A stretch of 64,000 bases of DNA from Eublepharis macularius (Eukaryota > Chordata > Lepidosauria > Squamata > Eublepharidae), in assembly GCF_028583425.1 (NCBI RefSeq), contig NC_072805.1, positions 13,278,001 to 13,342,000 on the forward strand, read 5' to 3'. The number at the start of each line of letters is the position of its first letter. The first letter of the stretch is position 1. Below, piece after piece: positions 52,939 through 63,049 of the stretch. A program made the position numbers and the translations under genes. The notes under the pieces were generated by a model. The model was not told where the DNA came from, searched no databases, and saw nothing but the letters and a program-made list of their open reading frames with translations.

Positions 52939-53930
52939 TACTACTGGCCAAAATTGTGGAAACCTTTCGGAAAAAGTGCATTTTTGAGGTTTGATGGCTC
53001 ATAACACCACTTTTTTGGGGAGTAATACCATAAAATTATATAATAATGGAAAGAATTTAATCAAGAATGTAATACAATAAAGGTTGTTCAATTATCTGTA
53101 TTCTATCAAATGTTATAGCCAAATAACCAGGAAAAGGAAGCACAACTTGCTTACGTTGATATGAAGTAGCTTTCCTTCATTTGAATGTAGCCAATGAGCA
53201 TAAGTCTTTAGAGAGCCAATCAGGTGTCATCTTGTTTTGGCAATGAGCCAATCAGGTCACAGTAGGATTCAGCTATTGATGTCATGTATTGGAGCTGAGA
53301 GGAGGTCATTTGTCAGTGTGTCATGTGATTGCTATCAAGTTGGTTGGTTTGTTTTGTGTTCTTTCCTTCAGTGATCTTGTAAAACGTAGTAAAATTAAAG
53401 AAATGGCACAAAGAGTTGACTGGTCACCCAGAAAACGATGTAAAATAGTACTATTAAGTGAACAAGGCTACAGTTATGAAGAAATTAGAAGAAAAATTGG
53501 TGGAAACCAAAGGTGGCATTTCTAAATTTCTGAAGAGGTATAAGGCAACTCAGTCACTACAAAACCAGACTGGTAAAGGAAGGAAAAGGTACACACACAT
53601 GCAAGGGATGATAGAAGAATTGAGAGACTGAGCCTAGGTGACAGAAGAAAATCATCAGGGTGTATACAAAACGAAATGGCGCAATTCAATGTGAAGTTGA
53701 GTGCAAGGACTGTTCAATGCAGACTGGAGGAATTTGGTCTTAATGCTAGAATTCCACGAAAACAAAGGTTGAAAAGATTAAACTGGGCTAAAACCCATGT
53801 TAACTGGACAGCGGAACAATGGGACAGTGTTATTTGGAGTGATGAGACCAAAATCTCCCTGTTTGGTAGTGATGGCATAAAATACATGAGAAGAATGCCG
53901 TAGAAGACTAAAGACAGAATTACATGCAGA
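52939..53930 (+). mobile_element. Tc1-like transposon, 3'-truncated
   Basis: It starts after a TA at 52,939 with the inverted-repeat-like end CTACTGGCCAAAATTGTGGA. The transposase begins near 53,403 (MAQRVDWSPRKRCKIVLLSE, helix-turn-helix with EQGYSYEEIRRKIGG). It shifts frame near 53,500 (SKFLKRYKATQSL), then reads NVKLSARTVQCRLEEFGLNA, KRLNWAKTHVNW and VIWSDETKISLFGSDG, where the Asp of SDETK is the first catalytic residue of the DDE triad. The second Asp and the Glu are missing, as is the right terminal repeat. The break coincides with the start of the Ty3/Gypsy-derived sequence. Confidence 0.85.
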
Positions 53931-56320
53931 AAGGCACACTGCACACCTGTTGACTCAATGCCACCTGCCAGCCGACAGTGAACATGAGTCTTTACAGGAC
54001 TGTGCCTGAGAAGCTGGCTAGTTGCGTGATGTATGGGCATGCAGACTATAAAGCCTCCGGATGAGGCAACGTGTACATTGAGATGCTGACCTGCTGACAC
54101 TACCTGGATTGATTATTGGAAGACCTAAGCTCAGCTTGAATGTCCTGACTTTGGAACTTTCCCTGGCCTTGCTATTAAGAGAGACTGGAAGAGACCCTAT
54201 AACCTGATACTGGAGCCCGGCAACCAGTGCAGTTTGCATCCACTTCAATTAGCAGCAGTAAGGAAAACACAGCTGCCCAGAATCAAGCAGTACAAGGCCG
54301 AATACAGGAACTGACGGATGCTGTAGCTGTGCTTCAAGAACAAGCTGTTGGTACCGGGCCTGCTGCTTCTGTTGCAGCTCCTGCTGCACCCCCCCCCCCA
54401 AGGAAAATACCCCATTAGCCTCCCCAGTGATGTTGGGGGTGGTGTTCAAGAAGACTTTTCTGCTTTCTTGACACAGTGCAAGCTGTGCATTAAGCTTTAG
54501 GAAAGGCATTTTCCTAATGATAAGACCAAGGTCGGCTTCATTCTGAGCTTCTTAAAGAGGAAGGGAGCCGATCAGGCCACTCCGCTGCTGCCATCCCGCT
54601 CCCCATTGCTGACAAGCTTTTCAGACTTTCTAAACCACTTGAGTGCAGACTTTGCCAACCCTCAGAAGGAGGAGTGGACTAATCACTACCTCAGACGTTT
54701 ACATCAGGGGAGAGGCTTGGTGGCAGACTATACCACGGAATTCCAGCTACTGGCCCAAGACTTGGGGTGGAATGAGGCTGCTCTGACTGACCAGTACCTA
54801 GAGGAGGTGTTGGACAAAGTGGCTCAGGTGGACCCTCCCACAACTCTTGCTACTCTGATCTAGATCTGCATGCAAATTGACGGGAGCCTGAAGAACCAGA
54901 CACAGGCCCACCTTGGGACTCACCCTAGACCAGTGGAGCGGAGGCTTCCTTCAGGCCCTCTGCCTGCCCCTGCCCCCAGAGATAGCAGGGGTACCAATGC
55001 AGCTGGGGGCTGCTCCATCGCAGCTGTCAAGGGAGAAGGAGAGGCACTGTTCCTTGAATCTGTGCCTATATCGTGGCAGCAAAGGGCACTGTGCAAGCTG
55101 CTGCTCAAGCCCTGGAAGCAAGTGTTAAACTCCATGCCCCAAGTTGGAACGGGCCTTGCTATGTGGGGCTAGCAGCAGAATCTGGAAAGCCTCCCCACCC
55201 AGTGCAGGTCCTTGACCCCTCCTGTTCCCAGTAAAGCTCCAGTTCCCTGACTGCTGGATACTGACTCAGGCAATGCTGGACTCGCGGGCATCGCATTCTT
55301 ATAAGGATGCTAGTTTTGCCGAACAGCAGCAGGTCCCATTGCACTGGAAAGTGACCCCCCCCCATGCAAGTTGAGGCCACTGACGGGCAGCTTCTGCGAT
55401 CTGGTCCTGTCATGGGCCCTACCCTTGGCTATGTACATTCAAGACCGTTGGCAGCTACTCTGCTTTGACACTGCCTGTGTGCCTTTGTTCCCCCTACTGT
55501 TAGGGATGTCTTGGCTGGAAATGCATAACCCAGAGATCAATTAGGGCAGGCAGGAGATACGGTTCAGGAACCCATGCCCCCACAAAGCCCTGCCAACCAT
55601 GTTGAAGGCCACTATTCTCTCAACCCCATTGACTCTTCCAGCAGTGTATGCTAAATTCCAGAATGTCTTTGAGAAGGGGGCAGATCAGCTCCCCCCACAT
55701 CAGCCCTATGACTGCACAATCAAATTGGTGCCAGAAGCATCCCTGACTGCTGGGTGCTTATATTCCCTGTTTGGGTCAAAATGAGAGACACTGAGGGACT
55801 TCTTGACCAAGAACCAACAGCGGAGTTTTATACACCCATCAACCTCCCCAATGGCGGCACCGGTCTTGTTTGTAAACAGAAGAGTGAAGAGCTGCCCCTG
55901 TGTAACAAATATTGGCCTCTTAATAGGATCATAGTCCATGACCGCTACCCTTGTTTCCAGAGTTGCTGGAGCAACTGAAGGGGGAAGAGTTTAAACCAAA
56001 CTTGATCTCTGTGGGGCATACAACCTGATATGCATACAGACAGGGGACAAGTTGAAGACTCTATTCTGCACCCAGTATGGGGAGTTCGAATACCTGGTGA
56101 TGCCTTTTGGCCTGTCTTTAACACCCCATGGTGTTCCAGAAGTTCATCAATGACAACTTTAAAGCCCTGATGGACCAGTTTGTCATCATTGGGTGCACCA
56201 GGCAGTTTTGTTTGGGGTTGTCTTGCAATCACTGAGGACACTTTTGCAATGTCACCCACATGGTGAAGTTTTCGTGCTGGGCCATCATCACTTTGAGCTA
56301 GTTTGACCATTGCAGGGGGA
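53930..56320 (+). mobile_element. Degraded Ty3/Gypsy LTR retrotransposon (fossil)
   Basis: Gag-like capsid sequence of the Ty3/Gypsy type lies at about 54,230-54,900 (recognisable by LTSFSDFLNHLSADFANP and YLRRLHQGRGLVADYT), followed by pol-related text, with a protease-like stretch near 55,250-55,450 and reverse transcriptase-like text from about 55,600 to 56,180 (including [16 protein letters not shown]). The overall type resembles the Sushi-like chromovirus group from which mammalian domesticated gag genes derive. It is clearly broken, with many interruptions, lacks the 3' part of pol, and shows no intact pair of LTRs. I treat it as an old fossil copy. Confidence 0.8.
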
Positions 56321-56559
56321 GGATGGTGGAATTACAGCTCCCCTGGACATCCCTTGGGTAGGCAGGCTAGCAAAATCTCAGGGGCATGAACACCACCTTG
56401 TGCTAGGAAGTAGAGCAGGGTAGCATGCCTCAGACAGCTCATTAGGTAAGGTACCCACACTAGAGGTAGGTTTATTAGGCCCCATATCAACTTCATTTGA
56501 TTGTATGTGGTGTCTTTACTGGGCACATTGGCAGAGAAATTATTTTTATGCCCCAACAA

Positions 56560-56700
56560 AAGTACAGAATTTCAATTCTGAACTGACAGCTGCTAGAATA
56601 TGGATTACTGAATAATGGGAAACTAAAACTTTACCTAACATTTGAGATTGGTTAAGAAAAGTTTGTTATGAAATGTAAATGGCTCAGTTAACTGTTTATC
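56560..56700 (+). mobile_element. Small LINE ORF2 C-terminal remnant (possible)
   Basis: Conceptual text RIWITE and DWLRKVCYEM followed by MAQLTVYQ resembles the extreme C-terminus of L1/Tx1-type ORF2 proteins. It is short, so the assignment is tentative. It directly precedes the second EMEWLPG-family copy. Confidence 0.35.
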
Positions 56701-57340
56701 AATATCTGTGTAGGGTGGGGGAGCATATGCACAATAAATATTTATCCCAAAGAGGAGTTTTCCAGACATAATCTCAAAAGCATTTAAGGGCTTCTCTTCA
56801 GGTGTGTCCATGCAGATAAGTCTGGAAATAGCTATTGCAGCTTTACTGGAGATGAAGCAGGCTAATGAACAGCTTCCTGACCTGAAGAAGGAAGTTGTAG
56901 GCAGAGGTTTCCAGAAGTATGTCTGGAGGGCTAATAGGAGAGCTAGAGAGGCAGAGGGCTGGTAGAGACTTACTCCTTGCAGGGTGCCCCATGGACTTCT
57001 CAATTCCATGCTTTCCACATTTCATATCCCAACAGAAAAGAAGATGGCATTGGGTGGAACAGATGGAGTGGCTTCCGGGGCCACATCCCATTTCTCTTCC
57101 CTCCTCCACTTCCACCTCTGTCCCCATCCCTTACTCCATTTCCAGTGATGACTCAGAAATGGAATGGCTTCCTGATCCCCAAACCTCCCCTCCACCACCC
57201 CCTCCTTCCCTCCCCTCCTCCTCTTCTGCCCCCAATCCCAGAACCAATGCCCAGACCTCCACCCTCTCTACCCTCATCACCCTCTCTATTACAGCCGATG
57301 AGGAAATGGAGTGGCTCCCTGGCCTGCAAAAATGAGGAGA
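56700..57340 (+). CDS. Compact copy of the EMEWLPG family
   Basis: A single-unit relative of the 49.7-52.8 kb array. The first open block (about 56,811-56,963) reads MQISLEIAIAALLEMKQANE, then KKEVVGRGFQKYVWRANRRA, then REAEGW and a stop; the first half could form an amphipathic helix. The second block (about 57,000-57,333), behind an acceptor-like 'catttcatatcccaacag', has MEWLPGPHPISLPS, EMEWLPDPQTSPPPPPPSL and Ser/Thr-rich STLSTLITLSITADEEMEWL, ending GLQK and a stop. The end matches the end of the array ORF residue for residue in pattern. I do not recognise the protein. Whether it is translated is unknown; it could be a transposon ORF1. Confidence 0.4.
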
Positions 57341-57344
57341 TACC

Positions 57345-57600
57345 ATCTTCCTTCAACTCCTATAGAAGTAGTAGTAGTTTAAAGAGTTATAAACAGTTTT
57401 ATAGTAGTAGTTTAGTAGTTTGTACCCCTTTGAATAGATTTTAGTAGTAATTTTGTAGCTTGTACCCTCTTAAACTGCTTTATAGGAGTTTTGTAGTTTG
57501 TACCATTTTAAACATCAGTATAGTAATAATTTAGTAGTTTGTACCGCTTTTAATAGCTTTTTAGTAGTAGTTTAGTAGTACACAATTGAATTACCAACGA
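57345..57600 (+). repeat. Imperfect TAGTAGTTTGTACC tandem repeat
   Basis: The words 'tagtagtttgtacc' and 'ttttagtagtaa' recur about every 60 bases (near 57,412, 57,461, 57,495 and 57,532). A shorter related tail follows the array at 52,840-52,930 ('tagtttttagtagt'), so it is part of the same element family's 3' end. Confidence 0.65.
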
Positions 57601-58149
57601 AGACACATGTACCTGACTAGGGCTGAAGGTGATTCCAAATGAGGTTTTTAAAGTACATATTGTGTTATTGATGCCTTGAGTTATTGATATTAATTGGAAA
57701 TAAATTATTTTCAATAATTTTTGCAAGAAAAATACATGTTTATGTTATAATAGTAAAAGTAGTAAAAATATTGCACCAAGTTTAATAATCAATAATTTTC
57801 TTCTCCCTGCCCCCCTTTCTAGCATAATTCCAACTTGGTCCTATATTGCTTTTATTTATCAATTCTTGTCATATTATTGCATTGTCTGCAGTTACTGTGT
57901 AATCCTTGACAACTGAAGAAGGCCACATGGCCGAAACACGCTTGGTGAAGGTCACATCAGGTTCTTGATTGAGTTTTTTGTCTCACTTTAATCTGAATTG
58001 AGGTTATATTTGGACCTGTAATACTTTTTACATTATCCTGTAATAAATACATTTATATTTGTATATTGATATATATTTATGTTCTATATTTAGTAATTTT
58101 AATATTTGGGCCATGGATTGGGATTTCTTTAACTTTCTTGGTTCTTAAT
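57601..58149. other. AT-rich spacer with 'aaggccacatggccgaaac' repeat motif
   Basis: AT-rich sequence. The words 'gaagaaggccacatggccga' and 'aacacgc' at about 57,915-57,945 are a palindromic motif often seen in vertebrate repeats. No gene recognised. Confidence 0.4.
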
Positions 58150-59360
58150 TTAGTAGTGGTTGCTCCACTATAGATCAGTGTCTGATTTTACATCATCTGG
58201 TGGAGAAATATACTGCCTGGTCACTTTACACAGCCTTTGTCACCCACAAAATGGCATTTGACAATATCTCACGAGACAGACTACAGTTAAAACTAGAAGC
58301 TTCTTCAATAGATCATAGACTGTTTTCTCTTATACATACACTACATGAAAACAATTATTTTTCAATGAGATGCAACCCATCAGGTTATTTGTCCCATTTG
58401 GTACCTGTCAGGAGAGGCGTGAAGCAAAGATGAATCCTGGCTCCCTTGTAATTTAATTTTTATATACATTCTATGGTGCAAACCTTAACCAATCCAGATT
58501 TCCATCCACCCAATCTGGCAAACAGACCAACTGCCACACTATTACAGGCAGACAATGATCATTCTATCATACTCCAATGCAGGGCTCAGAAGAGCCCTTT
58601 GGACATTTACGCCTTACTAGGAGACGTTAACAATCAATTTCTCCAAGACCAAAATTGTTTTTTCTCCAAAAAATATACTAAGTACAGGTGGCAGATTGAC
58701 AGTCATGAGAATGATCAAGTTAAAACATTCAATTATTTAGGAGTAGTTTTCCGAATCATCTGGCTTATGAAGAGCTCAGCTTTCCTATGTAATTGAGAAT
58801 GCCCAAAGAGTGGTTGCAGCAATTTTAAAATTCTTTCTTTACCAAAGGGGGTTCTCATATACCATATGCAATAAAAGTCTTTCAGGATAAGGTGATTATC
58901 CCATCTCATGTATGGTTCATAGATATGCTTATTCAGAAATTTCCCTAAACTAGAAGCAACCCAATCCAAACTCCTCAGGTCCTTATTTAGGGTGCCTTGT
59001 TGTGCACCTAATATTTAGTTATGTCACACTGCAGCACTATCATCTTGGACCAGCAGATGGGTGTTAGAACTTGAGGACCCTTCTGAAATTGCAACTGAGC
59101 AAGCATGGATTGCGGAGTGTCTTCTCATCACTTGCAGATTAAGAAAACAGAAAAGGGAAAGTTCTAGAAGAGTAACAATTTTGTAATGAATAATCTTTTA
59201 CAATGCTGGGATAAGTTGAATACAAAGTTGTCATGGGGAATAACCCCTTTTGCTTCTGCTGCAAGAAATCTAGATAAACTGCAAGATTTTCACTTGGATT
59301 TGCTAATCAAATGGGAGAAACTAAAGTTGGATACATATACAGCCTTATGAGTTAATAACA
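58150..59360 (+). mobile_element. Degraded non-LTR retrotransposon (LINE C)
   Basis: Plus-strand reverse transcriptase fragments related to LINE A: HKMAFDNISRDRLQLKLEAS, SIDHRLFSLIHTLHENN, SGYLSHLVPVRRGVKQR (58,200-58,430), a thumb region with IDSHENDQVKTFNYLGVVFR (near 58,740), and C-terminal FRNFPKLEATQSKLLRSLFR (near 58,935). The catalytic tetrad region is decayed (LLQADNDHSI in place of the YADD block). It is 5'- and 3'-incomplete and opposite in orientation to LINE A. Confidence 0.75.
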
Positions 59361-59899
59361 AGATTCTTACTAATTGGCCCAACTTGAAAGAAAAGTGGCC
59401 TGCATGGAAAGTGCCTCAGCCAGTACTGCACCCTCAGCTTCTAGGGAGGAATTATACTGTAAACAGTTGAAGATTCCAATGTTCCTTGATTATTTAGATC
59501 TTTCTTATTACATGACTGTTATTTATTACCGAGTGAATGTTGGAAAGAAAATATGTTTTCTAAGCACTGTACGCTGTTTGCCTTACCTAGTTTTTGAAAA
59601 AGATCTTTTTTAAAACCAGAAAACTGTAGTTATTGTGCTTTACTGTAACAAAACCAGTCAAACCACATGGGGAACAAGTTGAATACCTGTTTCTCTACCA
59701 ACAATATTACCAATAGAAAATAGAAAAACAGTTTCTACCTATGCACAGGGCAACCTCCGAACAGCGTGATGCAACCATACTTAACTGGAGGCAACAGACC
59801 TTTACCACCCACAGGAAAGAGATTACTGCTGTTTTCTGTGCCATGTACATTGGCACTCAGAGAAACTTTCCATGGGCAGATGATGCAGGAGGAGGAGTG
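59361..59899. other. Unclassified sequence after LINE C
   Basis: No supported gene. A plus-strand open frame at 59,741-59,923 lacks any recognisable motif. Possibly remnants of an old element. Confidence 0.35.
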
Positions 59900-60100
59900 T
59901 CAGCCTGTGGAGGGTCTCGATGAGGCCTTGTGATGCAGAGGGAGCAGCGTGACACTGTTTTGACGAGAACCCCTGATAACTTCTGATATGATTCTCGATG
60001 GTTCCTCCCCCTCACATTGTGTGATCAATTTCTCTGCCATGTCATGAAGCAACGCAAAGGGTCTGTTCATGTTTCTGGCATCGGCAAGACGAGCTGCTGG
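59900..60100 (-). CDS. Unidentified coding-like block behind an acceptor
   Basis: The minus strand reads ARLADARNMNRPFALLHDMA, then EKLITQCEGEEPSRIISEVI, ending SSRPSTG and a stop at 59,900. Upstream is an acceptor-like 'ctgaactcttccccag' (around 60,100-60,116). The text looks like a real C-terminal exon: a helical amphipathic block, then a Ser/Arg-rich tail. It could belong to the gene of the 60.7-63.3 kb blocks (alternative last exon) or to an old DNA-transposon accessory protein. I do not recognise the family. Confidence 0.3.
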   Translation of the reverse strand, partial: PAARLADARNMNRPFALLHDMAEKLITQCEGEEPSRIISEVIRGSRQNSVTLLPLHHKASSRPSTG

Positions 60101-60119
60101 GGAAGAGTTCAGCATTGGA

Positions 60120-60743
60120 TATCACTAGTACATTGCCCTGCTCTGCAGCTCTGTTTTGCGTGAAATAGCAATAAATTGTTAATATTATGCAAAGCAGTAA
60201 GGGGAGGTCATGTGTGGAGGATTTATACTTGGTAAATTGACTTTGTTAAAATTACAGGGATACAGCGTGTCATGAAATTTGACACTTTTTGCAGGGATAC
60301 AGCATGATTTGCTGACAATCTGAACAACTGCTGAACAATTTGAACAAGCTCTGAAATATTCCATTCATAGAAAATGTTTAAAGAAAAGGGGAGTGGCCAC
60401 TGTGCAGACAAAACCGTAATGAAACGAAGTGACAAGTTTCTCACATTTCAAACTGCCATGCCAGTCATACTCTTGGACTGATGTTTGAAATGTGAAAGGC
60501 ATTTGTTCAGAACAACAAAGAGTTACAACTGGACCTAATTTTCCTTTTGCGCACCAGCAACGAAATAGATGCATGAATATCACAGCACAGTTTTTTATCA
60601 TCTGCACTGAAAGAAATGTGATACAAACACTCCCTTGTACAAAAAGTGTGGCGGGACATGGTTATAGTAGCATCACAGTATCTAATGTGCGTACAGTTGT
60701 CTGATGCCCAGTATCTACACAATAAGGTGTTTGTCAAGTCAAG
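60120..60743. other. Unclassified sequence
   Basis: The phrase 'gggatacagc' occurs twice (60,256 and 60,294) with inverted relatives. Minus-strand open frames (60,223-60,444; 60,365-60,607) show no known motif. Likely old repeat or 3'UTR sequence of the minus-strand gene. Confidence 0.3.
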
Positions 60744-60878
60744 TCAAGAATGAGTGACATACAGGTTAGCCTGAATTGTTTTGAAGTTTCCCAGGATCAT
60801 TGGCAGGTAGATCACCACACCATTTTCATCTCCTGTTATGGAATGAACGAGGTAGGAGTTCACAAAACCAGTGCAATG
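60744..60878 (-). CDS. Putative last exon of an unidentified minus-strand gene
   Basis: After a good acceptor ('ccattgcaaagtcag' on the minus strand, AG at 60,880-60,879) the frame reads HCTGFVNSYLVHSITGDENG, then VVIYLPMILGNFKTIQANLY, VTHS and a stop (44 residues). It starts in phase 0, matching the phase-0 donor of the block at 61,003-61,083. The sequence is beta-strand-like and not recognised. Confidence 0.4.
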   Translation of the reverse strand, partial: HCTGFVNSYLVHSITGDENGVVIYLPMILGNFKTIQANLYVTHS

Positions 60879-61002
60879 CTGACTTTGCAATGGTGAAGAC
60901 AAGGGTGGGGTGCAAAGGTAAAGGTGGGGGGCACCCAAGCAAAAACAGAAATATGGTATTAATTACGTAATACAATACCCAGACTTTCACATTTGTACTT
61001 AC

Positions 61003-61083
61003 CCTGAGAGTCAGGATTAGATTGCTGTACCTCTTGTCCATCTTCCACTCTATCTGTGGATGTATAGGAACCTTCATTATCTG
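61003..61083 (-). CDS. Putative internal exon of the same gene
   Basis: Exactly 27 codons between a minus-strand acceptor ('catgtgatcctcag') and a strong donor (AGG/GTAAGTAC). It begins QIMKVPIHPQIEWKMDKRYS and ends NLILTLR. Both ends are phase 0, compatible with the neighbouring blocks. No homologue recognised. Confidence 0.45.
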
Positions 61084-61639
61084 CTGAGGATCACATGGAG
61101 ACGTGTAACGATTAATCCACTATCAAAAGCAATTCACATGCAGGTAGAGATGTCAATTCTGTTCTACAGGGAAAAGTTAGGGGAGATAATGTACGATTTT
61201 GTATGGTGTTAATAGGCACATTCTGAGAGACAGCCATATTGTACAGTGGCATTCTCAAAGTCCTCACTGTATATTCTGACTAAAAATATCCTGACCCAGA
61301 CATGTAATTCCCCTAAAGATACCTGCAACTTTTGAACTGCCATAGTGGATTCTGATTGCTTTCTCTGTGGAAAGGAGGTGGGGCTGCTTTGAAGTAAAGC
61401 TACACAGTATAGCCTCTGAGAAACTGAAAGCGGTGCTCTCGGAAATGCTGCAAACATGCCCTGCTGGATATGTATTCCCATTTCTAAACCGAGGCCACTT
61501 CTGGTATTATGAAGCCAAACTATTCAGTACAGTAATAGCAACATGCTTGATGTGGGGGAATGCTGAACAGACAGACAGAGCATGCATATCACTCCCATTC
61601 TGCAGTCGCTCCATTAGTTATTAATCAGTTATTGGGCTC

Positions 61640-62255
61640 AATTCAAGCTCATGAATATTACTTCCAAAGCCTTTCATGGCCTTGGCCCTCATTTCTCCCT
61701 ACGTTCCGCCAAGGCAGCTTCACTCATCTGAGCAGGGCCTTCTGCAGATACCACCCTCCAGCTGGGCTAAATCAACAACTCCCCGTACACATGCTTTCTC
61801 TGTCATGGCACCTTGTGGAATGGCATGCTTGTGGGGGTCAGGAAAGCTTCCACTCTCTTGGCTTTCCACAAACTATGCAAGACTGAATTATTCAGGAGAG
61901 CTATAATAAGAAATAGCTCAAAGAGCTACCTTGGTAAGAGACAGGGACTATAGACTAGGCTATTGCGTACTGCCTGCTGATGTAAATGTGCTCCTGCTGC
62001 GTAGTTTGATGCTGATAAAGATGTCATGTTAATTACTTATGTTTTACTTCAGAAAGGTTTAATCCATGTATTTGGCTTTCTGCTAGTTTTCAAATTTGCA
62101 GCTAATATACTCTATTGTATCTGTTTTCATTGAATATCCTAGCTACAGTATTTTTGCTCTATGAATGTCCAAGCTTAGATTACAATATATTATATTGTAT
62201 TCACTTGCATTATGTAATCTGTCTTAGATATCAGTGAGAAAGGTGGACTATAAAT

Positions 62256-62258
<3 letters not shown>
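61640..62258 (+). repeat. Old L2-type LINE 3' fragment
   Basis: Degenerate text such as 'aagcctttcatggccttggc', 'gagcagggccttctgc' and 'accttgtggaatggcatgct' resembles the C-terminal coding part of L2/CR1-type LINEs (compare 22.7-23.3 kb), and it ends 'gaaaggtggactataaataa', a typical tail, followed by an ATC microsatellite. Confidence 0.55.

Positions 62259-62307
<49 letters not shown>
62259..62307 (+). repeat. (ATC)n microsatellite
   Basis: About sixteen uninterrupted ATC units, grown from the tail of the LINE fragment on its left. Confidence 0.95.
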
Positions 62308-62409
62308 GGTATCTTGGCACATAGGCATTGGAAAAGTTCTAAGAGAGAATTCTTCAAAACAGCCTTCACTGCCAACCACATGGACATACACACCTCCATC
62401 TGTACTCAC

Positions 62410-62487
62410 CTGCTGGGTGGACTCATTGGTGGGATGAGGAGGGGGAAACAAACTGGCCAACGTCATCCTGACCCGTGCAGCAGGCTC
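62410..62487 (-). CDS. Putative internal exon of the same minus-strand gene
   Basis: It ends at a strong donor (CAG/GTGAGTAC, exon end 62,410) in phase 0, which fits the phase-0 start of the block at 61,083. It reads MTLASLFPPPHPTNESTQQ at its 3' side. The upstream acceptor is uncertain ('taaacctctgag' or 'gagttatgag'), so the start is approximate. Confidence 0.35.
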
Positions 62488-62639
62488 CTCATAACTCAGA
62501 GGTTTACTTAGCCAATCAGATGTATCTCAGTGCCATCTAACAAAGGATAAACAAGGATGGCTTAGCATTCTCCACCGGGAGGTCCCCACATCAGAGGGCA
62601 AAGGAGGTGGAGGGTAGTCTATCTTCAGCCATTAAACCC

Positions 62640-62860
62640 AGCAAAGAGGAGAGGTTATTGCTCAGTGGTAGAGCATTAGCTTGGAATGCAGAAGATCCCA
62701 GGTTCAATCCCCATCATCTCCAGTTAAAAAGGACTAGGCAACAGGTGATGTGAAAACACTTTTCTGCCTGTTACCCTGGAGACCCACTGCCAGTATCCGT
62801 AAACAATACTTACCTTGAATGATGGTCTGATCCAGTATAAGACAGCTTCATGTTTTCAGA
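62640..62860 (+). repeat. tRNA-derived SINE, well preserved
   Basis: A box TTGCTCAGTGGTAGAGCATT, B box GGTTCAATCCCC, then the body with 'caacaggtgatgtgaaaaca', 'ggagacccactgccagta' and 'ataagacagcttcatgt'. It is the best copy of this SINE family in the window. Not a tRNA gene: it has no acceptor stem and carries a SINE body. Confidence 0.9.
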
Positions 62861-63049
62861 GGCGCAGGGGTAACTCAACTTTTTATACCCCCACCCCACC
62901 TCGAAGCTAGCAAAGGCTTTGTATAGCTTCCCTGTAGGGCATGAACCTATACCTGCCCTACCTCAACTCCTCCCAAGCTGCCAAAGAAGCCATCTGCTAA
63001 GGTACGGGGGGAGGGGGAGAGGCTCTTGGCCAGGCAGCAGGGTACTCAC

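Noticed and set aside
62640-62720. tRNA gene
   Set aside because: A and B boxes are present but there is no acceptor stem or proper cloverleaf, and the sequence continues into a SINE body found elsewhere in the window.
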